From NCBI GenBank assembly GCA_030602845.1, contig JAUVYZ010000012.1:1-15461 (forward strand): a stretch of DNA of 15,461 bases, given 5' to 3'. Position 1 is the stretch's first letter, and each line of letters opens with the position of its first letter. Below are positions 5,185 through 12,724 of the stretch, piece after piece. The position numbers and the translations under genes are program-made. The notes beneath the pieces are model-generated. The model did no database searches, was not told the origin of the DNA, and saw only the letters and a list, made by a program, of their open reading frames with translations. The DNA comes from Phycisphaerae bacterium. Lineage in GTDB: Bacteria; Planctomycetota; Phycisphaerae; Sedimentisphaerales; Anaerobacaceae.

Positions 5185-6232
5185 GGCAATTCGCCGTCGG
5201 CTGAATGAAAAGAAGATAAATTGCCTTATAGTAACAAAGCCGGCCAATGTAACTTACACGACGGGCTTTTCGGGCGATGATAGCTGGGCGGTTATTACAA
5301 AAGGCCGAGTTTATCTCTTAACCGACAGCAGATATATCGAACAGGCGCAAAAAGAATGTTCATCCTGCACCATAATCCAGCGAACCGATTCCCTGGCTAA
5401 GGCCGTAGCTAAACTGGTAAAAAAACTAAAATCCGTGCGAACGGTAACCGTTGAAAAGTCCACCTCGCTTGCCGATTTTGAGGCGGTTAAGAAAAGCGTT
5501 AAGGCCCGGCTTAAATCAGTTGCGAATATTATCGAATCCGTCCGCAGCAGTAAGGACAGCAGCGAAGTTGCTGCTATCAAAACCGCCGGTTCAATCGCAG
5601 CACAAGCCCTTAAACAAACACGGCGATATATGAAGCCGGGTGTAACCGAAAATGAATTGGCTGGTATGCTCGATTTTCAAATTCGCAAGCTGGGGGCAAC
5701 AAACAGTTTCGATACAATCGTTGCCTTTGGCCCCAATGCCTCGCGGCCCCATCATCAGCCGGGCAAAAGGAAGCTTAAACAAAAAGATACCGTATTGATA
5801 GACTTCGGCGTTAAATACAAGGGCTATTGCAGCGATATTACCAGATGTTTTGCGGTTGGCAGGCCGACTACTTTCTACAAGAAGGTTTACGATGTTGTGC
5901 AGCAGGCCCAGACCGCTGCGATAAAAAAGATAAAAGCCGGTGTCAAAATTAACGATGTCGATGCCGCCGCCCGAAAGGTAATCGACGAGAGTGATTTGCC
6001 TGTCTATGGCCACGGGACAGGACACGGCCTGGGCCTGGAAATTCACGAATTACCTTTCCTTAAAGCCGAAAGCAAGGGAAAGCTCAAAGCCGGTGAAGTT
6101 ATCACGATTGAGCCCGGCGTATATATCCCCGGCAAACTGGGCGTGCGAATAGAAGATGATATTCTCGTAACCGAGACCGGCTCCAAACTATTAACCCGCA
6201 ACTGTTCGCACTTGCCTTTACTCACCAACTGA
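5153..6232 (+). CDS. M24-family Xaa-Pro aminopeptidase / dipeptidase
   Basis: This 359-aa cytoplasmic metallopeptidase removes residues before proline. Residues about 5-130 are a creatinase-like N-terminal domain (YTTGFSGDDSWAVI, LLTDSRYIEQA). Residues about 138-350 are the pita-bread catalytic domain with all five metal ligands: D217 (LIDFG), D228 (YCSDITRCF), H291 (GHGTGHGLGLEIHE), E320 (TIEPGVY) and E334 (GVRIEDD). H200 and H298 fit the substrate-binding histidines. Length and domain order match the short PepQ/YpdF-type enzymes rather than longer E. coli PepP. The start lies inside the end of the small exported peptide gene and has only a weak GGGT site, which points to translational coupling. 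No signal peptide is seen. Family assignment is firm; the exact choice between aminopeptidase and dipeptidase is not. Confidence 0.93.
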   Translation: MDSRVIKKRIKAIRRRLNEKKINCLIVTKPANVTYTTGFSGDDSWAVITKGRVYLLTDSRYIEQAQKECSSCTIIQRTDSLAKAVAKLVKKLKSVRTVTVEKSTSLADFEAVKKSVKARLKSVANIIESVRSSKDSSEVAAIKTAGSIAAQALKQTRRYMKPGVTENELAGMLDFQIRKLGATNSFDTIVAFGPNASRPHHQPGKRKLKQKDTVLIDFGVKYKGYCSDITRCFAVGRPTTFYKKVYDVVQQAQTAAIKKIKAGVKINDVDAAARKVIDESDLPVYGHGTGHGLGLEIHELPFLKAESKGKLKAGEVITIEPGVYIPGKLGVRIEDDILVTETGSKLLTRNCSHLPLLTN

Positions 6233-6249
6233 AAGTGTCAAATATTTGT

Positions 6250-6277
6250 TTGCCTGCCGAAAGCAATAAGCTATAAT
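6250..6277 (+). promoter_or_regulatory. Sigma70-type promoter of the oxidoreductase-HEAT-FG-GAP unit
   Basis: TTGCCT (6250-6255), a 16-nt spacer and TATAAT (6272-6277), with the predicted start at an A near 6284. The surrounding 53 nt (6241-6293) match 11083-11134 at all but eight positions and one gap. The resulting leader is about 206 nt long. Confidence 0.65.
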
Positions 6278-6300
6278 AAAAATAGTTCGCCAGTAGATAC

Positions 6301-6318
6301 CCACGGGCAAGCCCGTGG
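6301..6318. repeat. Perfect G+C-rich hairpin in the operon leader
   Basis: CCACGGGC (6301-6308) and GCCCGTGG (6311-6318) form an 8-bp stem with a 2-nt loop, 17 nt after the predicted start. No T-run follows on either strand, so it is not an ordinary terminator. It may be a dispersed intergenic palindrome or stabilise the mRNA 5' end. The rest of the leader (6319-6477) shows only A/T-rich sequence and a small AGCC/GGCT hairpin. Confidence 0.6.
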
Positions 6319-6489
6319 CAGTTAAAAAATCAAAATTCAAAATTAAAGATGTCGAGCATGATAAACACGCTCAACTGACGTTGGTATGGATTGAAGCCTC
6401 AGGCTCTCTGTATCCGTATATGAGAGAAGGGGCCTATGAGAAGTGTGATTACTATGGCTCGTAGATTTTTGCTCAACAGGAGGTCAAGT

Positions 6490-7770
6490 ATGTGCAAAGA
6501 AAGAGTCGGTCTAAACCGGCGGCGGTTTCTCAAAACCGCAGTGCAGGCCAGTGTCTGCCTGGCGGTGCCGGAATTTATCCCAGGCACGGCGCTGGGCAAG
6601 AGTGGCAGTGTGGCCCCCAGCGAACGAATCGTACTGGGCGCCATTGGGATTGGGAATCGCGGCCGTTATGTACTGGGCTGCTTCTTGCGGGAACCTGATC
6701 TGCGATGTGTGACCGTTTGTGACGTACGGGGCGACAACCGCCGGCGTGCTAAGGACATGGTCGATGCCCAAAACGGCAACAAAGACTGCACGACGTACAT
6801 CGACATGCGCGAGTTACTCGCCCGCGACGATATCGACGCCGTTCTGATAGCGACCGGCCCGAACTGGCACGCGACGGCCGCTACCATGGCGGCAAAAGCA
6901 GGCAAAGACGTTTACTGCGAGAAGCCTTGCACAAAGAACATCGCCCAGAGCCTGGCGCTGGCGGATATCTTTCGCCGCACGGCCCGTGTCTTCCAGGCCG
7001 GCACGCAACGCCGTAGCCTGCCCAACTTTGCCTATGCAATCGAACTGGCCAGGACCGGCAAGCTCGGTCCACTTCAGACGCTACACGCTCACCCCGGCGG
7101 CCTCGGGACCAAGATGAGTGGCTGGCTCCCGGCTGAACCCGAACCGCCCCGAGAACAGGTGGACTGGGATATGTACCTCGGGCCGGCCGCCTGGCGACCC
7201 TACACCCGCAAACTCATGAACGCCTTCCACTTCGAAAAAGGCGGCGGGCTGGTCGGAGGCGGGTGCCTCGAATGGGGCTCCCACTGCGTCGACCTGTGCC
7301 AGTTGGCCAACGATGCCGACGACACGGCGCCCGTGGAGTATGAGCCGGTCAACGGTCAGTTGCACGCCCGCTATGCCAACGGCGTCAAACTCGTCATGCG
7401 CAACGACGGATGGCTGCCGCTGGGCTCGTGTCCGGTCCGCTTCGAAGGCAAAACCGGCTGGGTCGAGACAGGCGACAATGCGGAGTTCGCCGCGAGTTCC
7501 CAATCGCTGCTGCTCCGAAGAGGAACCAAGATACCGGGCTACCCCGCTGACTTCCACGTGCGTGATTTCCTTGATTGTGTCAAGACGCGGGCCCTGACCC
7601 GGGCCAACGCCGACGCGGCGTGCTGGGCGCATATCGCCTGCCATGCGGCCAACATCGCCCTGTACCTTAATCGCAAGGTCAAGTATGACCCGAAGAAGAA
7701 TGAATTCATTGGCGACGAGCAGGCCAACCGGTTGCGTTCCGAGGCCCTGCGGGAACCATGGCGAATCTAG
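6490..7770 (+). CDS. Tat-exported Gfo/Idh/MocA-family oxidoreductase
   Basis: The start at 6490 is chosen because a perfect AGGAGGT (6478-6484) lies 5 nt upstream and the product then begins with a Tat signal (LNRRRFLKTAVQASVCLAVP, residues 8-27); the longer frame from 6436 adds 18 residues before it. The mature 426-aa precursor has an NAD(P)-binding Rossmann domain: GAIGIGNRG (50-58), an acid after strand 2 (CDVRGDN, 77-83) and the family hallmark CEKP (143-146), with Lys145 as the expected catalytic residue. The C-terminal substrate domain includes GGGLVGGGCLEWGSHCVDL (251-269), where W262 and H265 look catalytic-site-like. Such proteins usually oxidise or reduce sugars and cyclitols; export through Tat with cofactor bound is common in Planctomycetota. 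It is the first gene of a unit with exported HEAT and FG-GAP proteins (44-nt and 64-nt gaps). Base composition is visibly more G+C-rich than the peptidase gene upstream. Substrate unknown. Confidence 0.9.
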   Translation: MCKERVGLNRRRFLKTAVQASVCLAVPEFIPGTALGKSGSVAPSERIVLGAIGIGNRGRYVLGCFLREPDLRCVTVCDVRGDNRRRAKDMVDAQNGNKDCTTYIDMRELLARDDIDAVLIATGPNWHATAATMAAKAGKDVYCEKPCTKNIAQSLALADIFRRTARVFQAGTQRRSLPNFAYAIELARTGKLGPLQTLHAHPGGLGTKMSGWLPAEPEPPREQVDWDMYLGPAAWRPYTRKLMNAFHFEKGGGLVGGGCLEWGSHCVDLCQLANDADDTAPVEYEPVNGQLHARYANGVKLVMRNDGWLPLGSCPVRFEGKTGWVETGDNAEFAASSQSLLLRRGTKIPGYPADFHVRDFLDCVKTRALTRANADAACWAHIACHAANIALYLNRKVKYDPKKNEFIGDEQANRLRSEALREPWRI

Positions 7771-7814
7771 CGTCGGATCTTTCGAAGGAAACCACTTAAA
7801 CTACGAGGACAATC

Positions 7815-9773
7815 ATGATAATCAAGAAACGATATTCCCTCTGGTTCGTTATTCTCATCACAGTCGCTATGTCGGCCAGAACCGTTGCTCAAGATCGGCC
7901 GGCTGCGGACGTGAAACAGCGCGACTTAATCGCCGTGCTGCAGTCAGATGCTCCCAAGAGTAAGAAAGCCATCACCTGTAAACAACTGGCCATCTATGGC
8001 ACCGAGCAATCCGTCCCTGTCCTCGCGCCGCTGCTGGCGGACAAGGAGCTGGCGTCGTGGGCGCGGATCGCGCTCGAAGCGATCCCCGGAACCGCCGCCG
8101 ACACCGCTCTACGCAACGCGCTGGACAAACTGCAGGGCCGGTTGCTTGTTGGGGCGATAAATTCGATTGCAGTACGTCGGGATGTCCACGCCGTTGACAC
8201 CCTTATGCGGAAACTCGATGATGCCAATGCTCCCGTCGCATCGGCCGCCGCCGTGGCGTTGGGGCACATCGGCGGCGAGAAGGCAGCCAAGGCACTGACG
8301 AAATCCCTCGCCATTGTGCCGGCCGGCGTTCGGTCGGCCGTGGCCGAAGGTTGCATTCTATGTGCGGAGCGGTTCCTGGCACACGATAGGACTGCTGAAG
8401 CCGTCAAGCTGTACGACACGGTTCGCAAAGCGGACGTGCCCGACCAGAGACACCTGGAGGCAATCCGCGGTGCTATTCTGGCCCGCCAGGCCGCCGGTGT
8501 CCCCCTCTTGATCGAGCAGTTGCGATCGGAAGACAAAAAGAGGCTCGGTATCGGATTGCGCACGGCCCGCGAGCTTCCCGGTCGCAACGTGACCGAGGCA
8601 TTGGCAGTCGAACTGGACCGCTTGAGTCCGGACCGGCGTCCCCTGCTGCTGTTGGCCCTGGCCGACCGTAGTGACTCTGCTGTTCTACCTACCGTTCACA
8701 AGGCGGCTCAGAGCAGCCCGAAGGATCTGCGCATCACGGCCATCAACATCCTCATCCGCTTGGGCGATGTCTCGTGCGTACCGATCTTGCTGGAGGCCGC
8801 GACCGAGGATGATGCCAACCTGGAACAAGCAGCTATGGAGACGCTCGTCAGACTGCCCGGCAAAGACGTGGATGCCGACCTGCTCGCCCGCCTGCCGCAA
8901 GCGCGAGGCAAGCTGCAACAGGTTCTCATCGAGCTGGCTGGCCAGAGGCAAATTAGCCGGGCTCTTCCTGTAGTTGTTTCGAGCCTTCACGATACTGATG
9001 CCAGGATTCGCAGTGCGGCCGTACGGACAATCGGAATCATAGGCCAAGACCAGCAGACGGCCGATCTCGTCAAGCTGCTTCAAAAGACCAACAGCTCCAG
9101 GGAACGGGCGGGCATCAAAAAGGCCCTGCTGGCGATCAGTGGCCGTTGCGGCGTGAGGTGCATCCCGCACCTGATACCCTTGACACAGAGCCGTGACAGC
9201 GAGCTCCACATGATCGGGCTGCGCGCATTGGCCATCGTCGGCGGGTCCGACGCGCTGGTGGCTGTCAAATCCGCCATTGAGAGCGCTGAGCCCCCCGCCC
9301 AAGACGAGGCCGTGCGCATCCTGTCGAATTGGCCGAGCAACTGGCCTGAGGACAGCGAGGCAGGGCAAGCCCTACTGATGTTGGCTACATCGGCTAAGAA
9401 GATGCCACATCAGGTGCTGGCTCTGCGTGGTTACTTGCAGTACATACGCGGCAATAAGAAGCTCAGCAACGAACGAAAGGTGGCCAAGGTCAAGGATCTG
9501 CAATCCCACATCAAGCGGCCCGAAGAGAAGCGGCAAGCCATCGCTGTTTTGGGGGAAGCGGCGAGCGCCAGTGCCCTGGAGCTATTGACGACGCTCGCTG
9601 AGGAACCGGCGGTCGCCGAGGAAGCCTATTCGGCCATGGTCCGAATTGCTGGCCAAGATATCCGCGGGGTTTCCAAGGACCAGCGCCGACAAGTGCTGCA
9701 AACGGTGGCTGAGAAATCAAGGAACGATGGCACCAAGCAGAGAGCCCGAAAGACCCTCAGCGGACTTCGGTAA
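7815..9773 (+). CDS. Exported HEAT-repeat protein (652 aa)
   Basis: A ribosome site GAGGA (7805-7809) precedes the ATG by 5 nt. Residues 1-26 are a signal peptide (KKRYSLWFVILITVAMSARTVAQ). The rest is an alpha-solenoid of HEAT-like helix pairs, clear at about 62-90, 124-165 (AVASAAAVALGHIGGEKAAKAL type), 287-320, 325-350 and 383-415 (DARIRSAAVRTIGIIG), and continuing toward the C terminus. No catalytic domain, heme-binding CxxCH or lipobox is visible. HEAT solenoids are binding scaffolds, so it may hold a partner protein or polymer in the periplasm, perhaps one of its operon neighbours. Planctomycetota encode many exported HEAT proteins, often fused to enzymes or cytochromes; this one is HEAT only. 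G+C-rich like the oxidoreductase gene. The role is inferred from fold alone. Confidence 0.85.
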   Translation: MIIKKRYSLWFVILITVAMSARTVAQDRPAADVKQRDLIAVLQSDAPKSKKAITCKQLAIYGTEQSVPVLAPLLADKELASWARIALEAIPGTAADTALRNALDKLQGRLLVGAINSIAVRRDVHAVDTLMRKLDDANAPVASAAAVALGHIGGEKAAKALTKSLAIVPAGVRSAVAEGCILCAERFLAHDRTAEAVKLYDTVRKADVPDQRHLEAIRGAILARQAAGVPLLIEQLRSEDKKRLGIGLRTARELPGRNVTEALAVELDRLSPDRRPLLLLALADRSDSAVLPTVHKAAQSSPKDLRITAINILIRLGDVSCVPILLEAATEDDANLEQAAMETLVRLPGKDVDADLLARLPQARGKLQQVLIELAGQRQISRALPVVVSSLHDTDARIRSAAVRTIGIIGQDQQTADLVKLLQKTNSSRERAGIKKALLAISGRCGVRCIPHLIPLTQSRDSELHMIGLRALAIVGGSDALVAVKSAIESAEPPAQDEAVRILSNWPSNWPEDSEAGQALLMLATSAKKMPHQVLALRGYLQYIRGNKKLSNERKVAKVKDLQSHIKRPEEKRQAIAVLGEAASASALELLTTLAEEPAVAEEAYSAMVRIAGQDIRGVSKDQRRQVLQTVAEKSRNDGTKQRARKTLSGLR

Positions 9774-9837
9774 GCAGACATGCCGAGGAATGCCTTATAA
9801 AGGCACTTCGCAACAAATTTCAAAATAGGAGGTCGTT

Positions 9838-11034
9838 ATGAAAACTAAATGGGTATTTTTGTTAGTCCTACTAACGTTTTTATGCAGTATCTCGATGGTA
9901 TACGGTCAGGTGCGCCCCGTTACAAGTAAGACAACAACTTCTAACGGTGTTCGCTTTAGAAAAATCGTCGTGGACAAAACCTTCCGCTCTGAGGGCGTTG
10001 CGGTCGGCGACATCAACCACGATGGCAAGATGGACATCTTTGCTGGCGACGTGTGGTATGCGGCGCCCGACTGGAAGATGCACGAAATTCGCCCTGTCGG
10101 ACAATACGACGGCTCAAAAAGTTACAGCCAGTGCTTTGCCAACTTCGCTCAGGATATCAATGGTGACGGCTGGGTCGATTCGATTATCATCGGGTACCCC
10201 GGCGAGCCGTGCCTGTGGTATGAGAACCCGAAGAACAAACCCGGCCATTGGAAAAAGCAAATGGTTGTCGATAGCGCTTGTAACGAGACCCCAATATTTA
10301 CCGATTTGCTGGGCAATGGCCAACCTGTTCTGGTATTCGCCGTTCGTCCAAAAGGGCTGATGGCCTGGTTCTCCATCCCGAAAGACCTTGCCGGCCTGTG
10401 GGATATGCACGTAATTGCCGGCCCGGACGCCCCGGGTACGAAGAGGTACGGCCACGGCCTGGGCGCCGGCGATGTCAACGGCGACGGCCGAAACGATGTG
10501 CTCGTCAAAGAGGGCTGGTGGCAAGCACCCAAAGACCGAACCAAGAGCAACTGGACGTTCCACCCGGCGAAGCTCGGCCCGGACTGTGCCAATATCCTCG
10601 TCTACGACATAGATGGTGACGGCGACAGTGACATAATTACCAGCTCGGCCCACAATTACGGCATCTGGTGGTTTGAGCAGCTCCCTGGCACAGACGGCTC
10701 GCAGTTCAAGCAGCACCTCATCTTCAAGGAGTTTTCTCAGCCGCACGCCATAATCCTGATTGACATCAACGGCGATGGTATTAAGGATTTGGTCACCGGC
10801 AAACGATATTTTGCGCACCAGGGCAAAGACCCCGGCGGGCGCGAGCCGGCGGTCCTATACTGGTTCGAGCTCCGTCGCCCGCGGAGGGGCAAGGTCGAAT
10901 TCATCCCGCACAAAATCGATGACAACTCCGGCGTCGGAACGCAGTTTGAGGTAACTGATATGAATAAAGATGGAAAATGGGATATTGTTACCTCAAACAA
11001 AAAAGGCGTCCACGTCTTTCTGCAACTGCGTTGA
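9838..11034 (+). CDS. Exported FG-GAP/VCBS repeat protein (398 aa)
   Basis: A perfect AGGAGGT (9827-9833) precedes the ATG by 4 nt. Residues 1-23 are a signal peptide (KTKWVFLLVLLTFLCSISMVYG). The mature part carries six good calcium-binding DxDxDG-type loops: DINHDGKMD (58-66), DINGDGWVD (106-114), DVNGDGRND (212-220), DIDGDGDSD (257-265), DINGDGIKD (309-317) and DMNKDGKWD (374-382), plus a degenerate one near 156 (DLLGNGQPV). Their spacing fits the blades of a beta-propeller like the FG-GAP domain of integrins. WY/WF pairs (WYENP, WWQAP, WWFEQ) follow the loops. It probably binds a ligand or polymer outside the cytoplasm. It closes the three-gene unit and is followed by a hairpin terminator (11064-11090). 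No enzyme motif is seen. Codon use drifts to A/T at both ends of the gene. Confidence 0.88.
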   Translation: MKTKWVFLLVLLTFLCSISMVYGQVRPVTSKTTTSNGVRFRKIVVDKTFRSEGVAVGDINHDGKMDIFAGDVWYAAPDWKMHEIRPVGQYDGSKSYSQCFANFAQDINGDGWVDSIIIGYPGEPCLWYENPKNKPGHWKKQMVVDSACNETPIFTDLLGNGQPVLVFAVRPKGLMAWFSIPKDLAGLWDMHVIAGPDAPGTKRYGHGLGAGDVNGDGRNDVLVKEGWWQAPKDRTKSNWTFHPAKLGPDCANILVYDIDGDGDSDIITSSAHNYGIWWFEQLPGTDGSQFKQHLIFKEFSQPHAIILIDINGDGIKDLVTGKRYFAHQGKDPGGREPAVLYWFELRRPRRGKVEFIPHKIDDNSGVGTQFEVTDMNKDGKWDIVTSNKKGVHVFLQLR

Positions 11035-11063
11035 AAGAGGGTCTGGCACAACAGATAGTGGAC

Positions 11064-11090
11064 AGCGTATTCGCTATACGCTAATATTTA
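11064..11090 (+). terminator. Probable terminator after the FG-GAP gene
   Basis: AGCGTAT (11064-11070) and ATACGCT (11076-11082) form a 7-bp stem with a 5-nt loop, followed by AATATTTA and then TTT. The T-run is interrupted, so termination may be partial. It sits between the FG-GAP stop (11034) and the next promoter (11092). Confidence 0.5.
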
Positions 11091-11091
11091 T

Positions 11092-11119
11092 TTGACTGCC
11101 GGAATCAATAAGATATAAT
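11092..11119 (+). promoter_or_regulatory. Sigma70-type promoter of the TPP riboswitch-thiC unit
   Basis: TTGACT (11092-11097), a 16-nt spacer and TATAAT (11114-11119), with the predicted start at G11126, right at the first helix of the riboswitch. Closely related in sequence to the promoter at 6250-6277. Confidence 0.75.
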
Positions 11120-11122
11120 AAA

Positions 11123-11230
11123 ATTGTTTGCTAGGGGTGGCTTGCTAAAAGTGGGCCTGAGAAAAAACCCTTTGAACCTGATCAGGACAATCGCCAAACC
11201 GGCCGATATGCCTGCGTAGGAAAGTGATTG
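11123..11230 (+). promoter_or_regulatory. TPP riboswitch (THI element) controlling thiC
   Basis: The thi-box signature is clear: GGGGTGG (11134-11140), CTGAGA (11157-11162), then ACCCTTTGAACCTGATCAGG (11167-11186) and CCTGCGTAGG (11211-11220). Helix P3 can form between GGCTTGCT and AGTGGGCC (8 bp with wobbles, loop AAA). P5 is CAGG (11183-11186) with CCTG (11211-11214), enclosing an enlarged loop. The 3' strand of the closing helix (11220-11229) can also pair with the 5' arm of the terminator at 11261-11269, so it can serve as antiterminator when thiamine pyrophosphate is absent. Bound ligand should favour the closing helix and thus the terminator, lowering thiC expression. Confidence 0.93.
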
Positions 11231-11260
11231 ACTGCATTAAAATCTGACAACCGGAGAGTG

Positions 11261-11293
11261 AATCGCTTCCTGCTGAAGCGATTTTTTATTTTT
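11261..11293 (+). terminator. Riboswitch-controlled intrinsic terminator
   Basis: AATCGCTTC (11261-11269) and GAAGCGATT (11275-11283) form a perfect 9-bp stem with loop CTGCT, followed by TTTTATTTTT. It lies between the TPP aptamer and the thiC start and is the expected transcription-attenuation platform. Confidence 0.88.
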
Positions 11294-11311
11294 AACAGAG
11301 AGTCTAACAAA

Positions 11312-12634
11312 ATGGCAACGCAATTACATACCGCACGAGCCGGAACAATTAGCGACCAGGTCAAATTTGTCGCCGAGACCGAAAACCTTGATGCTGAGCT
11401 TGTTCGCGATGAGCTTGCCGCCGGGCGACTGATAATACCTGCGAACAAACTGCATCTGAAAACCAATCTCAAACCGACCGGTATAGGCCGGGTCCTTACC
11501 ACAAAGGTAAATGCAAATATCGGCACGAGCAGCGTTCGCTCTTCGGTGGAAGCTGAAATTGAAAAAATGCAAGCCGCTCTGTCCGTAGGTGCCGATGCGG
11601 TTATGGATTTGAGTACCGGCGGCAACCTTGACGAGACCCGCGAGAAATTGCTGGCCCTGTGCTCCGTACCCTTCGGAACAGTGCCAATCTATCAGGTCAT
11701 AGAAGGCAGAAATGTCGAGGACATAGACAGCAAAATAATCCTCGAGGTTATCGAAACACAGGCCAAACAGGGCGTGGACTTTTTCACCATTCACGCCGGC
11801 GTGTTAAAGGAGCATCTGCCCCTGCTTGAGAAGCGAGTTGCAGGTATCGTCAGCCGGGGCGGAGCGCTGCTGGCCAAATGGATGCTATATCACAACAAAC
11901 AAAATCCCTTGTATGAAATATTCGACGATTTGTGTGACATATTGGCCGAGTATGATATCTGTTTTTCTCTTGGTGACGGCTTTCGGCCGGGTGCTATCGC
12001 AGACGCCACCGACCAGGCACAAATCGCAGAATTAAGAACCCTCGGAGAGCTTACACAAAGGGCGCAGGAAAAGGGCTGCCAGGTTATGGTCGAAGGCCCC
12101 GGCCACGTGCCCTTCGACCAGATACAATACAATATGGAAATCCAACAGGAGATTTGCCACGGTGCTCCATTCTACGTCCTCGGCCCGCTGGTAACCGATA
12201 TCGCAGCCGGATACGACCATATAACGTCAGCTATTGGCGGGACCGCTGCCGCCTTTTATGGCGCATCGTTTTTGTGCTATGTAACGCCGAGGGAGCATCT
12301 CGGCCTGCCGAACGCCGATGATGTCCGGGCCGGTGTAGTTGCAGCAAAAATCGCAGCCCACGCCGCTGATATTGCTCGCGGCTTAAAAGGTGCTGCTGAG
12401 CAGGATAAAAAACTGAGCATTGCACGGACCAATCTGGACTGGAAAAGACATCTGGCCCAATCGCTCGACCCGCAAACAGCCGAGAGAATGCACCGCGAAG
12501 TCTGCAAGGAAATTGGTGCAAAGGAATTACCTTCTGCCGATTACTGCTCAATGTGCGGCCGACAGTGGTGCAGCGTCAGGATAAACAAGGAAATCCGCGA
12601 GGCAATAAAGCCCAAAGACACGGCGGGACCATAA
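11312..12634 (+). CDS. thiC: Phosphomethylpyrimidine synthase ThiC
   Basis: ThiC rearranges aminoimidazole ribotide to hydroxymethylpyrimidine phosphate, the pyrimidine half of thiamine, using a radical SAM [4Fe-4S] cluster. The product from the ATG at 11312 is 440 aa; the frame reaches back to 11228, but that would run through the terminator hairpin, and MATQLHTARAG is a typical start. Family motifs: NANIGTS (68-73), MDLSTGG (98-104), HAG (161-163), EGPGHVP (261-267) with a zinc-binding His, GPLVTDIAAGYDH (291-303), and the C-terminal cluster motif C412-x2-C415-x4-C420 in CSMCGRQWC. It is the short form; E. coli ThiC is longer by an N-terminal extension. Expression is controlled by the TPP riboswitch directly upstream. 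No other thiamine gene follows; the next gene is unrelated. Confidence 0.98.
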   Translation: MATQLHTARAGTISDQVKFVAETENLDAELVRDELAAGRLIIPANKLHLKTNLKPTGIGRVLTTKVNANIGTSSVRSSVEAEIEKMQAALSVGADAVMDLSTGGNLDETREKLLALCSVPFGTVPIYQVIEGRNVEDIDSKIILEVIETQAKQGVDFFTIHAGVLKEHLPLLEKRVAGIVSRGGALLAKWMLYHNKQNPLYEIFDDLCDILAEYDICFSLGDGFRPGAIADATDQAQIAELRTLGELTQRAQEKGCQVMVEGPGHVPFDQIQYNMEIQQEICHGAPFYVLGPLVTDIAAGYDHITSAIGGTAAAFYGASFLCYVTPREHLGLPNADDVRAGVVAAKIAAHAADIARGLKGAAEQDKKLSIARTNLDWKRHLAQSLDPQTAERMHREVCKEIGAKELPSADYCSMCGRQWCSVRINKEIREAIKPKDTAGP

Positions 12635-12675
12635 GGTTATCGAAATTCGCGGATTCAGCATTGTCCGAATAAACC

Positions 12676-12703
12676 TTGCCGGGCTCTTTGAACGACATAG
12701 ATT
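12676..12703 (+). promoter_or_regulatory. Possible promoter of the DUF2490-like gene
   Basis: TTGCCG (12676-12681), a 16-nt spacer and TAGATT (12698-12703). The -10 box is two bases off consensus, but the -35 type and spacing match the other promoters here. The predicted start (about 12710) lies just ahead of the ribosome site. Confidence 0.35.
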
Positions 12704-12724
12704 ATTTTGATGAAAGGAAGGCAA

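Noticed and set aside
6436..6489. Upstream ATG start for the oxidoreductase
   Set aside because: It has no good ribosome site and would put 18 residues before the Tat signal; the ATG at 6490 has a perfect AGGAGGT.
7081..7644. 187-aa minus-strand frame opposite the oxidoreductase gene
   Set aside because: Long antisense frames are expected in G+C-rich genes; the plus-strand product has clear family motifs and this one has none.
11228..11311. N-terminal extension of ThiC from 11228
   Set aside because: These codons run through the riboswitch end and terminator hairpin; the family start matches the ATG at 11312.
12641..12673. ATTCG..GGA / TCCGAAT inverted repeat as thiC terminator
   Set aside because: The stem is bulged and followed by AAACC rather than a T-run.
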